Assembly (NCBI RefSeq): GCF_040616545.1
Contig: NZ_CP156688.1
Coordinates: 2,418,001-2,482,000, forward strand
Direction of reading: 5' to 3'
Length of the DNA: 64,000 nt
Source: Akkermansia muciniphila
GTDB taxonomy: Bacteria; Verrucomicrobiota; Verrucomicrobiia; Verrucomicrobiales; Akkermansiaceae
The translations under genes were made by a program, and so were the position numbers. The first letter of the stretch is position 1. Each line of letters starts with the position of its first letter. Positions 55,651-63,963 of this stretch are shown here, in pieces. The notes below the pieces were generated by a model. It was not told the origin of the DNA. It searched no databases and saw nothing but the letters and a program-made list of their open reading frames with translations.

Positions 55651-55828
55651 TTAAAGAAAAGGAAAAAATAGTATTCCTTTAATGAATTTTTTGAATAATG
55701 ATTCATCCATTGATGTACTTAAAGGGTAATAATCATGGGATAGAGATGTAACGATTGAAGTATATTTACTAAAGCTGCAATCATGGGAGCTGGCACTAAA
55801 ACTTAGAAGAGCATTGTTGAGACATAAG

Positions 55829-55864
55829 AAAACCGCTTTTTCCAAATGCCGGGAAAAGCGGTTT
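55829..55864 (-). terminator. Terminator of the alkylsulfatase gene
   Basis: AAACCGCTTTTTCC-type arms at about 55829-55843 and 55851-55864 pair nearly perfectly. On the minus strand the stem is followed by TTTTCTTATG. It lies 23 bases past the gene end at 55887. Confidence 0.65.
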
Positions 55865-55886
55865 CATTAAAAAAGATAGTGGAAGG

Positions 55887-57875
55887 TTACGGTTCTATGA
55901 TGTTGAAGTTCCCATTGAACTTGTCCATGCATCCGATCAGCTCCTGGAATTTGTCCGCATTGCCTTCGATCTTGATCATGCCTTTGTCCAGGGCTTCCTT
56001 CAAGGGCACGGCCTGCATGGCAACGAGGGTGAAGTTGAGCTTGTCTCCGGTAATCACTGCGTCAGGGTGCTCCACCGGTTTTCCTTCGCGGTACATTAAT
56101 ACTTCATCCTCAAGCCAGAAGCCGTATGGTTTTCCGTTTTGATCTATCCAGTTGAATGCCAGTTTCTTCCCTTTGGATTTCTCGCTGTTCATGCTGATGC
56201 CCATGTAGTCAAACAGCATTTCCGGCGTCAGGTTGGACAGAATGTCCGTCGATACCAGGTTCAGGGGGTTTTTAAGCAGTCCGTTTCTCAGTTCGTAGGC
56301 ACCTACGAGAAATTCATTGCGCCAGGGCCCCGATTCAGCCTGATAGCCAAGCTGTTCAAGAGCGTCCGCCGCCAGATTTCTTGCCTTGCTGTTTTGCGGA
56401 TCGGCAAAAACCACGTGCTTTAACACCTCGGCCGTCCAGCGGTAGTCTCCCTTGTCAAAGGCTTTTTGGGCGTTGTCTATCATCTTGTCGGCCCCTCCCG
56501 CCAGTTCCACATAGCGCCTGGCCGCTTCCACGGGCGGCAGGGCATACAGGTTTGCCGGATTGCCGTCATACCAGCCCATGTACCGTTGGTAGATGGCTTT
56601 GGCGTTGTGGTTCAGCGTGCCGTAATAGCCCCGGAAGTACCATTGCTTGTCTATTTCCGGCGGCAGCTTGATCATTTCCGCAATTTCTACAGGCGTGTAC
56701 CCTTTATTAATCAGATTCAACGTCTGGTCGTGCATGTATTTGTAGCCGTTGCGTTCCTTGGCCAGGAACTGGTTGATGCGTTCTTTTCCCCATCTGGGCC
56801 AGTGGTGCTGCGCAAACAAAACTTCCGTTTTGTCTCCGTAACGCTGAATGGCTTCATCAAGCGCCTTCCACCAGTTGCTTGCGTCCCGCACCTTGGCTCC
56901 TCTCAGAGTGTAAAGGTTATGCATGGTATGGGTAGCGTCCTCCGCGCTGCAAAGCGCCTTGAATTGAGGGAGGTACATCAGCATTTCAGAGGGAGCTTCC
57001 GTCCCGGGAGCCATCATGAATTCCATTTCCACTCCGTCTATGGTGCGTGTTTCACCTGTTTTGGTGATGGTATCAGTGGGCGGAATGACTGTAACGGTTC
57101 CGCTGGAGCTGGCGGTTCCCAGGCCGGAGCCTACGGTACCTTCCGGCCCTTTATTAAAGGGCGCCGCATACATGTACGTAGAGCGCCTCCCCATGGCGTT
57201 GCCCGCATAAACGTTTTCGGAAACGGCTTCTTTCAGGAATCCTTCCGGCGCCAGTATCTGCGTTTTACCGGATTTGACGTCCTGCTCGGATGCCACTCCC
57301 TTGACTCCTCCAAAGTGGTCCACATGGGAGTGCGAATATACAACTGCCTTGACCGGGCGTTTTCCTGCCTTCGGCTGCTCCACTTCCTGATAGTAGAGGT
57401 CAAGTCCCGCTTTTGCGGTTTCTTCTGAAATGAGAGGATCAATGATAATGAGGCCTTCCTTCCCTTCAATAATAGTCATGTTTGAAAGATCGAACCCGCG
57501 AATCTGGTATACGCCGTCCATGACCTTGAACAGCCCGCTTTTGGCATTGAGCTGGGAGACGCGCCATAAACTCGGGTTCACCGTGTCAGGGGCCGGTTTA
57601 TCCTTGGTAAAGTCAAAGGAAGAGATGTCAAAGACCGTCCTCCCTTCCTTGTTTTTAATTTCCGGATCCTTGAGGGTTGCTATAAATCCCTTTTCCGCAT
57701 TCTGAAAGTCCTGTTGGTCATGTTCATCCAGGCCATGGGCGCGGAGAAAGTTCTTGTTATATTCAATAGTGTGGCTTGTCGCCTTTTTGGGCTCCTCTGC
57801 GCCATTGGCGCCCGGACCTCCCCATACAAGCATTGCCAGCAATATGGACGGAAAATAATTTATTGTTGTTTTCAT
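55887..57875 (-). CDS. Exported alkylsulfatase (SdsA1/BDS1 type, MBL fold)
   Basis: A 662-residue enzyme of the linear primary-alkylsulfatase family. Residues 1-26 are a signal peptide. The MBL motif HSHVDHFGG (His182, His184, Asp186, His187) and later QHHWPRWG histidine build the two-zinc site. A helical dimerisation domain around LPPVEAARRYVELAGGADK and a C-terminal SCP2-like domain (from about 545, for hydrophobic substrate) complete the family layout. The enzymes hydrolyse fatty-alcohol sulfates such as SDS to sulfate and alcohol. The natural substrate in gut mucus is unknown. It is a single gene, divergent from rppH. Confidence 0.92.
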   Translation of the reverse strand: MKTTINYFPSILLAMLVWGGPGANGAEEPKKATSHTIEYNKNFLRAHGLDEHDQQDFQNAEKGFIATLKDPEIKNKEGRTVFDISSFDFTKDKPAPDTVNPSLWRVSQLNAKSGLFKVMDGVYQIRGFDLSNMTIIEGKEGLIIIDPLISEETAKAGLDLYYQEVEQPKAGKRPVKAVVYSHSHVDHFGGVKGVASEQDVKSGKTQILAPEGFLKEAVSENVYAGNAMGRRSTYMYAAPFNKGPEGTVGSGLGTASSSGTVTVIPPTDTITKTGETRTIDGVEMEFMMAPGTEAPSEMLMYLPQFKALCSAEDATHTMHNLYTLRGAKVRDASNWWKALDEAIQRYGDKTEVLFAQHHWPRWGKERINQFLAKERNGYKYMHDQTLNLINKGYTPVEIAEMIKLPPEIDKQWYFRGYYGTLNHNAKAIYQRYMGWYDGNPANLYALPPVEAARRYVELAGGADKMIDNAQKAFDKGDYRWTAEVLKHVVFADPQNSKARNLAADALEQLGYQAESGPWRNEFLVGAYELRNGLLKNPLNLVSTDILSNLTPEMLFDYMGISMNSEKSKGKKLAFNWIDQNGKPYGFWLEDEVLMYREGKPVEHPDAVITGDKLNFTLVAMQAVPLKEALDKGMIKIEGNADKFQELIGCMDKFNGNFNIIEP

Positions 57876-58066
57876 GATCAGATTTTATTAACGGGACGTG
57901 AAAAGTAAAAAAGCGGCGAGTCCGCTGATTCACACTTTGTGAGAACAATAGACTTGATGCTAAAGAGCAGTGTTCGGAAAATGGCAGTATGTTACTATTT
58001 TGACTACCAGAGTTTTCCGGGTGGATAACAGGAAATGCCACCATTCGTGGGGCAGTTTTTGTTTTA

Positions 58067-58110
58067 TCCTCCTGACGGGTCGGGATTTACACCCGGAGCC
58101 ATTAGGAGGA
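58067..58110 (+). promoter_or_regulatory. Hairpin masking a ribosome-binding site upstream of rppH
   Basis: TCCTCCT (58067-58073) can pair with AGGAGGA (58104-58110), with CGGGT/ACCCG inside. The right arm is the ribosome site for the short ORF at 58120. This arrangement could control translation. No T run follows, so it is unlikely to be a terminator. Confidence 0.45.
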
Positions 58111-58119
58111 GAGAATAAA

Positions 58120-58206
58120 GTGTCTGCATTCGTGGCTTTTTACATCCCTGCATGCAAATTGATGGGGGAACATGGCTGGAAATGCCGGGGAAGTTGTGCT
58201 AGGTAA
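58120..58206 (+). CDS. Short leader ORF preceding rppH
   Basis: A 28-codon frame (VSAFVAFYIPACKLMGEHGW...) begins with GTG nine bases after GGAGGA, the best ribosome site in the neighbourhood, and stops six bases before the rppH ATG. rppH itself has only a weak site. Translation of the leader could therefore feed rppH. It encodes no recognised domain, and it may be spurious. Confidence 0.3.
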   Translation: MSAFVAFYIPACKLMGEHGWKCRGSCAR

Positions 58207-58212
58207 GAAGCC

Positions 58213-58689
58213 ATGGAAAGATTGTATCGTCCCAATGTGGCGGGGTTGATGGTCCGGAAGGACGGAAAGCTGCTGGTTTGCGAACGGTCCAGGCAGAAAG
58301 GGGCCTGGCAGTTTCCGCAGGGGGGAATTGATCCGGGGGAAACTGCCTTGGAGGCCGTAAAGAGGGAAGTACGGGAGGAGGTGGGGTTTCTGCCGTCCCA
58401 GTATGATATTGCAGAGTCCCGGGGAGGGTATCGTTACGATTATCCGCCGGAGGTGCTGGATTACGTCCGCGAGAAGCGGCAGCAGCCTTTTGTGGGCCAG
58501 GAGCAGGAGTATTTCCTGTGCCGTCTGCATGCGGACGCTCCGGAGCCCAGCCTGGACCACCGCGAGTTTTGCGCTTACAGGTGGATAGCTCCCGCCGAGT
58601 TCAAGCTGGAGTGGCTGCCGGAGTTCAAGAAGGAGGTGTACGCCAGGGTGCTGGCGGATTTCTTCAATGTCCGGGCACAGGATAGGTGA
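58213..58689 (+). CDS. rppH: RNA pyrophosphohydrolase (NUDIX)
   Basis: A 158-residue NUDIX enzyme that removes pyrophosphate from the 5' end of mRNAs, starting their decay, and may also cleave diadenosine polyphosphates. The complete NUDIX box GGIDPGETALEAVKREVREE (residues about 37-56) and the opening LYRPNVAGLMV, closing WIAPAEFKLEWLPEFKKEVY are typical of RppH. The last 26 bases overlap the 3' end of the convergent meaB gene. A decayed second copy lies at 55392-55650. Confidence 0.92.
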   Translation: MERLYRPNVAGLMVRKDGKLLVCERSRQKGAWQFPQGGIDPGETALEAVKREVREEVGFLPSQYDIAESRGGYRYDYPPEVLDYVREKRQQPFVGQEQEYFLCRLHADAPEPSLDHREFCAYRWIAPAEFKLEWLPEFKKEVYARVLADFFNVRAQDR

Positions 58690-59683
58690 AGTGGCTCAAC
58701 AGGTCGTGCGCGGCGGAGACGGGGTCCATCTTGTCTCCCGCCACCATGTTTTCCAGCACGGGCATGCGTGACGCCACGGCAGGATGCTGTTCAAAGGCGG
58801 TGAGCAGGGCTTCATGCACCAGGGCCTGAACCCATGAGAGGGACTGGTTCCGGCGGCGGTTGTACCAGAATCCGGATTCCTTCATGCTGTCCCGGAAGCG
58901 GAAGAGCGTTTCTTCAATGGTATCCAGTCCGCGCCCTTCCAGGGAGGAGCAGGTGAGGACGGAGGGCGTCCAGCCGGGGGTGGGGCTTTGCAGGTAGTGG
59001 AGCACCATTTTCAGTTCCTGGCAGTGGGCGGCCGCCCGCTGGCGGTTGTCGCCGTCATCCTTGGTGACCACCAGGATGTCCGCCAGCTCCATGATGCCGC
59101 GCTTGATGCCCTGCAGGTCGTCTCCGGCGCCGGTGATGAGCAGGAGCATGAAGATGTCAACCATGGAGCGCACCGTGGTTTCCGACTGTCCGACGCCGAC
59201 GGTTTCAATGAGGATGATGTCAAAGCCCGCGGCCTCGCACGCGATCATGGTTTCACGCGTTTTCCGGGCTACGCCGCCCAGGGAGCCGCCGGAGGGGGAA
59301 GGGCGGATGAAGGCGTTTTCCTCCCCGGAGAGTTCCTCCATGCGGGTTTTGTCCCCCATAATGGAGCCCCGGGAGACGGAAGAGGACGGGTCAATGGCCA
59401 GCACGGCCACCTTGAAGCCTTTTTTGCACAGGTAGGTGCCGAAGGCTTCAATGAAGGAGGATTTGCCCGCGCCCGGAACGCCCGTGATGCCGATGCGGAC
59501 GGCTTTGCCGGAGTGGGGCAGCAGTTTGGAGATGAGCTGCCGGGACGCTTCCTGGTCCCGGGCTGCATTGCTTTCTATCAGGGTGATGGCCCTCCCCAGC
59601 AGGGCGCGGTTTCCGGCCAGGACTCCCTGGGCCAGTTCTTCTACAGAGGGGCGGTGCGGACGTATCAATTTAGTGCTGCTCAT
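58664..59683 (-). CDS. meaB: Methylmalonyl-CoA mutase-associated GTPase MeaB/ArgK
   Basis: A 339-residue G-protein that loads and protects the B12 cofactor of methylmalonyl-CoA mutase. The P-loop GVPGAGKSSF, the DPSS switch region, ETVGVGQSE, and VTKDDGDN (NKxD-like base motif) are in the MeaB order. It fits the succinate-propionate route of Akkermansia-like bacteria. The mutase genes are not adjacent. It is the last gene after two GH20 genes (gap 16 bases), so it may be read through from them. Its 3' end overlaps rppH. Confidence 0.95.
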   Translation of the reverse strand: MSSTKLIRPHRPSVEELAQGVLAGNRALLGRAITLIESNAARDQEASRQLISKLLPHSGKAVRIGITGVPGAGKSSFIEAFGTYLCKKGFKVAVLAIDPSSSVSRGSIMGDKTRMEELSGEENAFIRPSPSGGSLGGVARKTRETMIACEAAGFDIILIETVGVGQSETTVRSMVDIFMLLLITGAGDDLQGIKRGIMELADILVVTKDDGDNRQRAAAHCQELKMVLHYLQSPTPGWTPSVLTCSSLEGRGLDTIEETLFRFRDSMKESGFWYNRRRNQSLSWVQALVHEALLTAFEQHPAVASRMPVLENMVAGDKMDPVSAAHDLLSHFTYPVPGH

Positions 59684-59699
59684 GAATAGAGAATGCGGA

Positions 59700-61178
59700 T
59701 TATTTGAAAGGGGGTTCGTTTTCCTTCGTGCGCTCCATGTCGTAGTTGAAGCGTTTGAGGATGAACTGGCGGTGGTCCTCCAGCTTGCGCTGGAAGTTTT
59801 CCCAGGACCGCACGTTCATCGGTGACCAGCCCGCTTCCGCAATGGCGCAGGCGCGCGGGTAGGTGCGGTAAAGCAGGTGGTTCAGGGTGGGGAGCTGCTC
59901 CGCCCACATGGTGGCCTGAACGCCGATGACGTGGTCCACTTCCTTTTCCGGCCTGCCGTAGGCGGGGTCCAGCTTGTAGCTTTGTTCCAGCGTGGTGGTG
60001 GGCATCCACCCCCGGTTGTCCTGACCGGGAATTTGCGGATAGTCCAGGTAGCAGTGCTCCCCGGCGGCGATGATGAGGGGAAGGCCCTGCTTCTTCGTTT
60101 CCGTAATGGTGGAGGGGGTCAGGCCCATGCGCCAGGTGAAGACGGTGTCTCCCTTGCGGTAGATGTTGGCCTGCGCCCACGGCTTTTCATACCATAGCTG
60201 CACGCGTTTGCCCCTGGCGGCCAGCATGGAGGCCATTTTCGCTTCAAATTCCTTCAGTTCCTCGTGGACGTCCTTCATTCCCTTCTGCTGGCGGTATTTG
60301 ACGCTGAGGGGGCATTTTTCCCAGGTTTTTTCCAGAGGGGCTTCATCGCCGCCCAGGTGGACGATGGGGGAGGGGAAGATGTCCTTGAGCTCGTCAAAGA
60401 CGGCGGCGTAGAATTTCCAGATTTCCGGTTTATGAGGGCACACCAGGTACAGGGTAACCCCTCCCGTGGTGCGGACCTTGGTGTCCGGGTCCGGGAAGCA
60501 GAAGAATTCCGGATACGCGGCGGCCAGCGCCTGGTTGTGTCCCGGCATGTCTATTTCAGGAATCACTTCAATGCCGCGTGCCGCGCAGTAGGCCACCAGG
60601 TCTTTCAGCTCCTGCTTGGTGTACATCCCTTCATGGGGAGTGCCGTTGCCGAAGCTTTCCGCCCGCTTGGAGGAGATACTTTTCAGCTTGGGGTAGCCGG
60701 GCACGGGCAGCCGCCAGCCCTGGTCATCCGTCAGGTGGAGCTGGAGCTTGTTGAATTTGTAGTAGGCCATCAGGTCCACGAATTTCTTCAGGTCCTTTAT
60801 GGGAATGAAATGGCGGGCCGGGTCCACCATCAGGCCGCGCCACGGGTAGCGGGGCTTGTCCCTGATGACGCCGCAGGGGATGCCCTCCGGGTGTGCGGCA
60901 AGCTGGTCCCGGAGCTGCTGGAGTGTGACGAGTCCGTAAATCCGGCCCTCCCTGCCGCCGGAAGAGAGGTGCGCGCCCTGCGGGGTGACGGTGAGCTGGT
61001 AGGCGTCCCTGCCCAGGGAGGGGGCGGCCTTGTCGGAAAGGAGCTTGAGCGTCCTGGCCGTTCCCTGGGCGAGGTCGGTCCCGGCGGGTTCCGGAATCAC
61101 GCTGTATGCCGCCTGCCGGGCGGCTGCCAGGTGTACGGAGAGCGCCGCGCAGGCCAGAATGTTGAGCAGTTTAAGCAT
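59700..61178 (-). CDS. Exported GH20 beta-N-acetylhexosaminidase, copy A
   Basis: A 492-residue secreted hexosaminidase. The ATG at 61178 precedes a signal peptide (residues 1-20). A GH20b-type N-terminal domain is followed by the TIM barrel with the catalytic Asp278-Glu279 pair in HLGGDEAP, plus PEIDMPGHNQA and LHLTDDQGWR. Retaining enzymes use the substrate acetamido group; they release GlcNAc or GalNAc from mucin glycans. Residues about 26-227 are nearly identical to copy B (about 14 differences), while the rest diverges. Probable operon B-A-meaB. Confidence 0.93.
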   Translation of the reverse strand: MLKLLNILACAALSVHLAAARQAAYSVIPEPAGTDLAQGTARTLKLLSDKAAPSLGRDAYQLTVTPQGAHLSSGGREGRIYGLVTLQQLRDQLAAHPEGIPCGVIRDKPRYPWRGLMVDPARHFIPIKDLKKFVDLMAYYKFNKLQLHLTDDQGWRLPVPGYPKLKSISSKRAESFGNGTPHEGMYTKQELKDLVAYCAARGIEVIPEIDMPGHNQALAAAYPEFFCFPDPDTKVRTTGGVTLYLVCPHKPEIWKFYAAVFDELKDIFPSPIVHLGGDEAPLEKTWEKCPLSVKYRQQKGMKDVHEELKEFEAKMASMLAARGKRVQLWYEKPWAQANIYRKGDTVFTWRMGLTPSTITETKKQGLPLIIAAGEHCYLDYPQIPGQDNRGWMPTTTLEQSYKLDPAYGRPEKEVDHVIGVQATMWAEQLPTLNHLLYRTYPRACAIAEAGWSPMNVRSWENFQRKLEDHRQFILKRFNYDMERTKENEPPFK

Positions 61179-61245
61179 CGGGGGCGTCTTTTTCGAAAAA
61201 TAGCTTATCATGGCAAGGTTCCTGTGGTAAGGAAAAATAGCGGAA

Positions 61246-62727
61246 TTACTTTTTGTTTTCCCAGGGGAAGGAAGGTTCGTTTTCCTTCGTGCGCTCCAGA
61301 TCGTAGTTGAAGCGTTTGAGGACAAAGACGCCGTGGTCCTTCACCTTCCGCTGGAAGTTTCCCCAGGAGCGGGCCTCCATGGGTGACCAGCCCGCTTCCG
61401 CAAGGGCCATCGCGCGCGGGTAAGTGCGGTAAAGGATGTGGTTCAGGCTGGGGAGGTGTTCCCCCCATATCGCCCCGTGCACGCCCTGGATGTGGTCCGC
61501 TTCCCGTCCGGTTTTGCCGAAGGCGGGGTCCAGTTCATAGCTTTTTTCCAGCGTGGTTGTCCTCATCCAGCCCCAGTTGTACTGGCCCTGCAACTGCGGG
61601 AAGTCCAAGTAGCAGTATTCATTGGAAGCCATGACCAGCTTCAGCCCGGCCTGTTTCGTCTTTTCCACGGCGCTGCGCGCCTGGTCCGCCCTCCATGCAT
61701 ACACCGTTTCCCCGGGGTGGTAGATGCCGGCGTTGCCCTCATACCAGAATTGCGGCGTCTGTCCGTTTTTGGCGAGAAGGGAGGTCATTTTGGCAAAGAA
61801 GGCCTTCATTTGTTCCTGCTCGTCCTTCAGGCCTGCCTTGGCGCGGGCTTCCCGGCACAGGGGGCATTTTTTCCATAGTTCCGTGGGGGCTTCGTCACCG
61901 CCCAGATGAACGGTGTTGGACGGAAAGATGTCCTTGACCTCCTTGAAGACGGCGGCATAGAATTTCCAGACTTCCGGCTTTTGCGGACAGACCAGCTCCT
62001 TGGTGTTGCCGGCGATGGTCCGCACTTTCATGTCTTTCTGGGGGAAGCAGAACAATTCAGGGTAGGCGGCGGCCAGCGCCTGGTTGTGTCCCGGCACGTC
62101 TATTTCAGGAAAGACTTCAATGCCGCGCGCCGCGCAGTAGGCCACCAGGTCTTTCAGTTCCTGCTTGGTGTACATCCCTTCGTGGGGCGTGCCGTCTCCA
62201 AAGCTTTCCGCCCGCTTGGAGGCAATGCTCTGCAACTTGGGGTAGCCGGGCACGGGCAGCCGCCAGCCCTGGTTGTCTGTCAGGTGCACGTGCAGCTTGT
62301 TGAATTTATAGTAGGCCATCAGGTCCACGAATTTCTTCAGGTCCTTCATGGGGATGAAGTGGCGGGCCGGGTCCACCATCAGGCCGCGCCACGGGTAGCG
62401 GGGCTTGTCCCTGATGACGCCGCAGGGGATGCCCTCCGGGTGTGCGGCAAGCTGGTCCCGGAGCTGCTGGAGCGTGACGAGTCCGTAAATCCGGCCCTCC
62501 CTGCCGCCGGAAGAGAGGTGCGCGCCCTGCGGGGTTACGGTGAGCTGGTAGGCATCCCTGCCCAGGGAGGGGGTGGCCTTGTCGGAAAGGAGCTTGAGCG
62601 TCTTGGCCGTTCCCTGGGTGAGGTCGGTCCCGGCGGGTTCCGGGATGATGCTGTATTTGTCCGCAGCCGCCACAGCAAGGGAGGGAGCCAGAAGTACTCC
62701 GGCCAATAGGGAAAAGAGCCTTGTCAT
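61246..62727 (-). CDS. Exported GH20 beta-N-acetylhexosaminidase, copy B
   Basis: A 493-residue secreted hexosaminidase, first gene of the GH20-GH20-meaB unit. Signal peptide at residues 1-22; TIM-barrel catalytic pair Asp278-Glu279 in VHLGGDEAP; PEIDVPGHNQA and VHLTDNQGWR as in the family. The active-site register equals copy A, with which it shares an almost identical first half. The 3' half, which carries part of the substrate pocket, differs (e.g. KCPLCREARAKAGLKDEQ against KCPLSVKYRQQKGMKDVH), suggesting different specificities. Copy A follows after 67 bases. Confidence 0.94.
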   Translation of the reverse strand: MTRLFSLLAGVLLAPSLAVAAADKYSIIPEPAGTDLTQGTAKTLKLLSDKATPSLGRDAYQLTVTPQGAHLSSGGREGRIYGLVTLQQLRDQLAAHPEGIPCGVIRDKPRYPWRGLMVDPARHFIPMKDLKKFVDLMAYYKFNKLHVHLTDNQGWRLPVPGYPKLQSIASKRAESFGDGTPHEGMYTKQELKDLVAYCAARGIEVFPEIDVPGHNQALAAAYPELFCFPQKDMKVRTIAGNTKELVCPQKPEVWKFYAAVFKEVKDIFPSNTVHLGGDEAPTELWKKCPLCREARAKAGLKDEQEQMKAFFAKMTSLLAKNGQTPQFWYEGNAGIYHPGETVYAWRADQARSAVEKTKQAGLKLVMASNEYCYLDFPQLQGQYNWGWMRTTTLEKSYELDPAFGKTGREADHIQGVHGAIWGEHLPSLNHILYRTYPRAMALAEAGWSPMEARSWGNFQRKVKDHGVFVLKRFNYDLERTKENEPSFPWENKK

Positions 62728-62896
62728 GGTTTAATATAACGCCATTACGGGTGAAAATCTGTCAAGAAATATCGCCTGTTCCCGTTCATGCCGGGCCGCA
62801 TTTCCGGTTTTCCGGGAATTACCGATGAAAAGAACGCGGTTTTAACGTCCCGGAATGAATGATTTTTTTCCCGGGCGGCCGCATGGTTTAAAAACC

Positions 62897-63052
62897 ATGA
62901 GTAAAATTAATATCATCAATGGAGCTCTTCTGGCATCCCGGAATGAATTGACCGGGCACAGCGGGAATGCGACGGAGCATATTACACAGGAGGAACGTGA
63001 ACGATGGAATGCCGGGCCGGGGCGGCCCGTCCGGGGAGCTGGCGGAAGGTAA
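62897..63052 (+). CDS. N-terminal piece of a frameshifted tail-like/BACON protein
   Basis: About 51 residues starting MSKINIINGALLASRNELTG and containing HITQEERERWNA, a helix pattern common before the body of phage-tail and adhesin proteins. The frame ends soon after a G-rich run (about 63012-63030). The +1 frame continues as the next entry, whose first conserved residues fit directly behind WNAG. I read the two as one gene with a frameshift, either real decay, a programmed slip, or a sequence error. Confidence 0.5.
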   Translation: MSKINIINGALLASRNELTGHSGNATEHITQEERERWNAGPGRPVRGAGGR

Positions 63053-63668
63053 AGTTCAAGCCGTCGTTGACAAAAGACTGTATGATGCAGGCGTCGTGAT
63101 CAAACGCATTTCTCCGGAGACTGTGGAAATTCCGGCTGAGGGCGGCAGGGTGGAATTTGCCATTGATACCAACATTCCCTTATCCGGCCGCAGGCTTGTG
63201 AGGGAAGGCTCTGATCCCACAGGCGCCTGTATTCCTCCCCATGCCGCTCTCGTTGAAGAAAAACCGGACCGCCTTGTTTTTTACGTGGAGCCCAATCCCT
63301 CCATTAAACGGATTGGGCTTAATTTTGAACTCTATGCCTGTGAGCCGGAAGCGGAACAGTACTTCAGCCTGGGCAAAGTCACCTGGCATCAGCACGGGAA
63401 GGAGGCCAATGGCTCCATCAACCCGGCTGTGATCAACGTACCTGCGGAAGGCGGAGAGTGTGAGCTGGAGGTCAAGTGTGACCATGAGTGGCATCTATTA
63501 ACGGGTGCCATGCCGGGATTTACGGTTACTCCCGCCAGCGGGTTGCCGGGTACTACTAAGGTGCATCTTGCCCCCTCCGGGACGGAGGAGGATTCCTTGC
63601 TGCGGCTCATCGTAACTGATGGGCAGGATGCCATTTGCGCATTTATTGCGACTATTGCCGGAGTCTGA
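62967..63668 (+). CDS. C-terminal part of a tail-like protein with two BACON-like domains
   Basis: Up to 233 residues in the frame that is +1 to the preceding piece. Internal starts also exist: a GTG at 62997 follows AGGAGG closely. After SGELAEGKVQAVVDKRLYDA come two similar beta-sandwich repeats, each opening with a strand of the type VEIPAEGGRVEFAIDTN and INVPAEGGECELEVKCD, the BACON (all-beta, carbohydrate-associated) pattern. No signal peptide is visible in either piece. It could be a phage-derived tail protein fragment or a surface protein. A bidirectional terminator follows. Confidence 0.6.
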   Translation: MRRSILHRRNVNDGMPGRGGPSGELAEGKVQAVVDKRLYDAGVVIKRISPETVEIPAEGGRVEFAIDTNIPLSGRRLVREGSDPTGACIPPHAALVEEKPDRLVFYVEPNPSIKRIGLNFELYACEPEAEQYFSLGKVTWHQHGKEANGSINPAVINVPAEGGECELEVKCDHEWHLLTGAMPGFTVTPASGLPGTTKVHLAPSGTEEDSLLRLIVTDGQDAICAFIATIAGV

Positions 63669-63710
63669 TACAAGCCCTCCAACCGAGCTCCCGCCAGGGG
63701 CAGGAGAAGA

Positions 63711-63743
63711 AAAAATCCCGCCTCCTTGGAGACGGGATTTTTA
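63711..63743. terminator. Bidirectional terminator between the BACON gene and tRNA-Gln
   Basis: AAATCCCG-C-CTCC pairs with GGAG-A-CGGGATTT with one mismatch. A runs on the left and T runs on the right provide tails on both strands. Confidence 0.8.
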
Positions 63744-63749
63744 TTAAAA

Positions 63750-63824
63750 TGGTAGCCCTATGAGGACTCGAACCCCAAAATACGGAACCAGAATCCGCTG
63801 TGTTACCGATTACACTATAGGGCT
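63750..63824 (-). tRNA. tRNA-Gln (CTG)
   Basis: On the minus strand: acceptor AGCCCTA with TAGGGCT, anticodon arm GCGGA-TTCTGGT-TCCGT giving anticodon CTG, T-arm TGGGG-TTCGAGT-CCTCA, discriminator A and an encoded CCA. 75 bases including CCA. Confidence 0.95.
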
Positions 63825-63917
63825 ATGTAACGGGCACCTTTCCGGTGCGGGCGAATTAAAGCGGAAGCGGCCATTCTTTGCAAGTTTTTTTTCACTCAAA
63901 TGTGTGGTTGACCGGAA

Positions 63918-63956
63918 AAAAATAATGCGGAAGGAAAAGGATTCGTGCGCCTTTTC
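63918..63956 (-). terminator. Terminator of the gene entering from the right edge
   Basis: GGAAAAGG-type arms (about 63932-63939 and 63949-63956) pair on the minus strand, followed by a T-rich run (ATTATTTTTTT). Confidence 0.6.
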
Positions 63957-63963
63957 CGCCGGG

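Noticed and set aside
55651-55845. 64-codon minus-strand frame after the rppH relic
   Set aside because: Overlaps the alkylsulfatase terminator and shows no coding signal.
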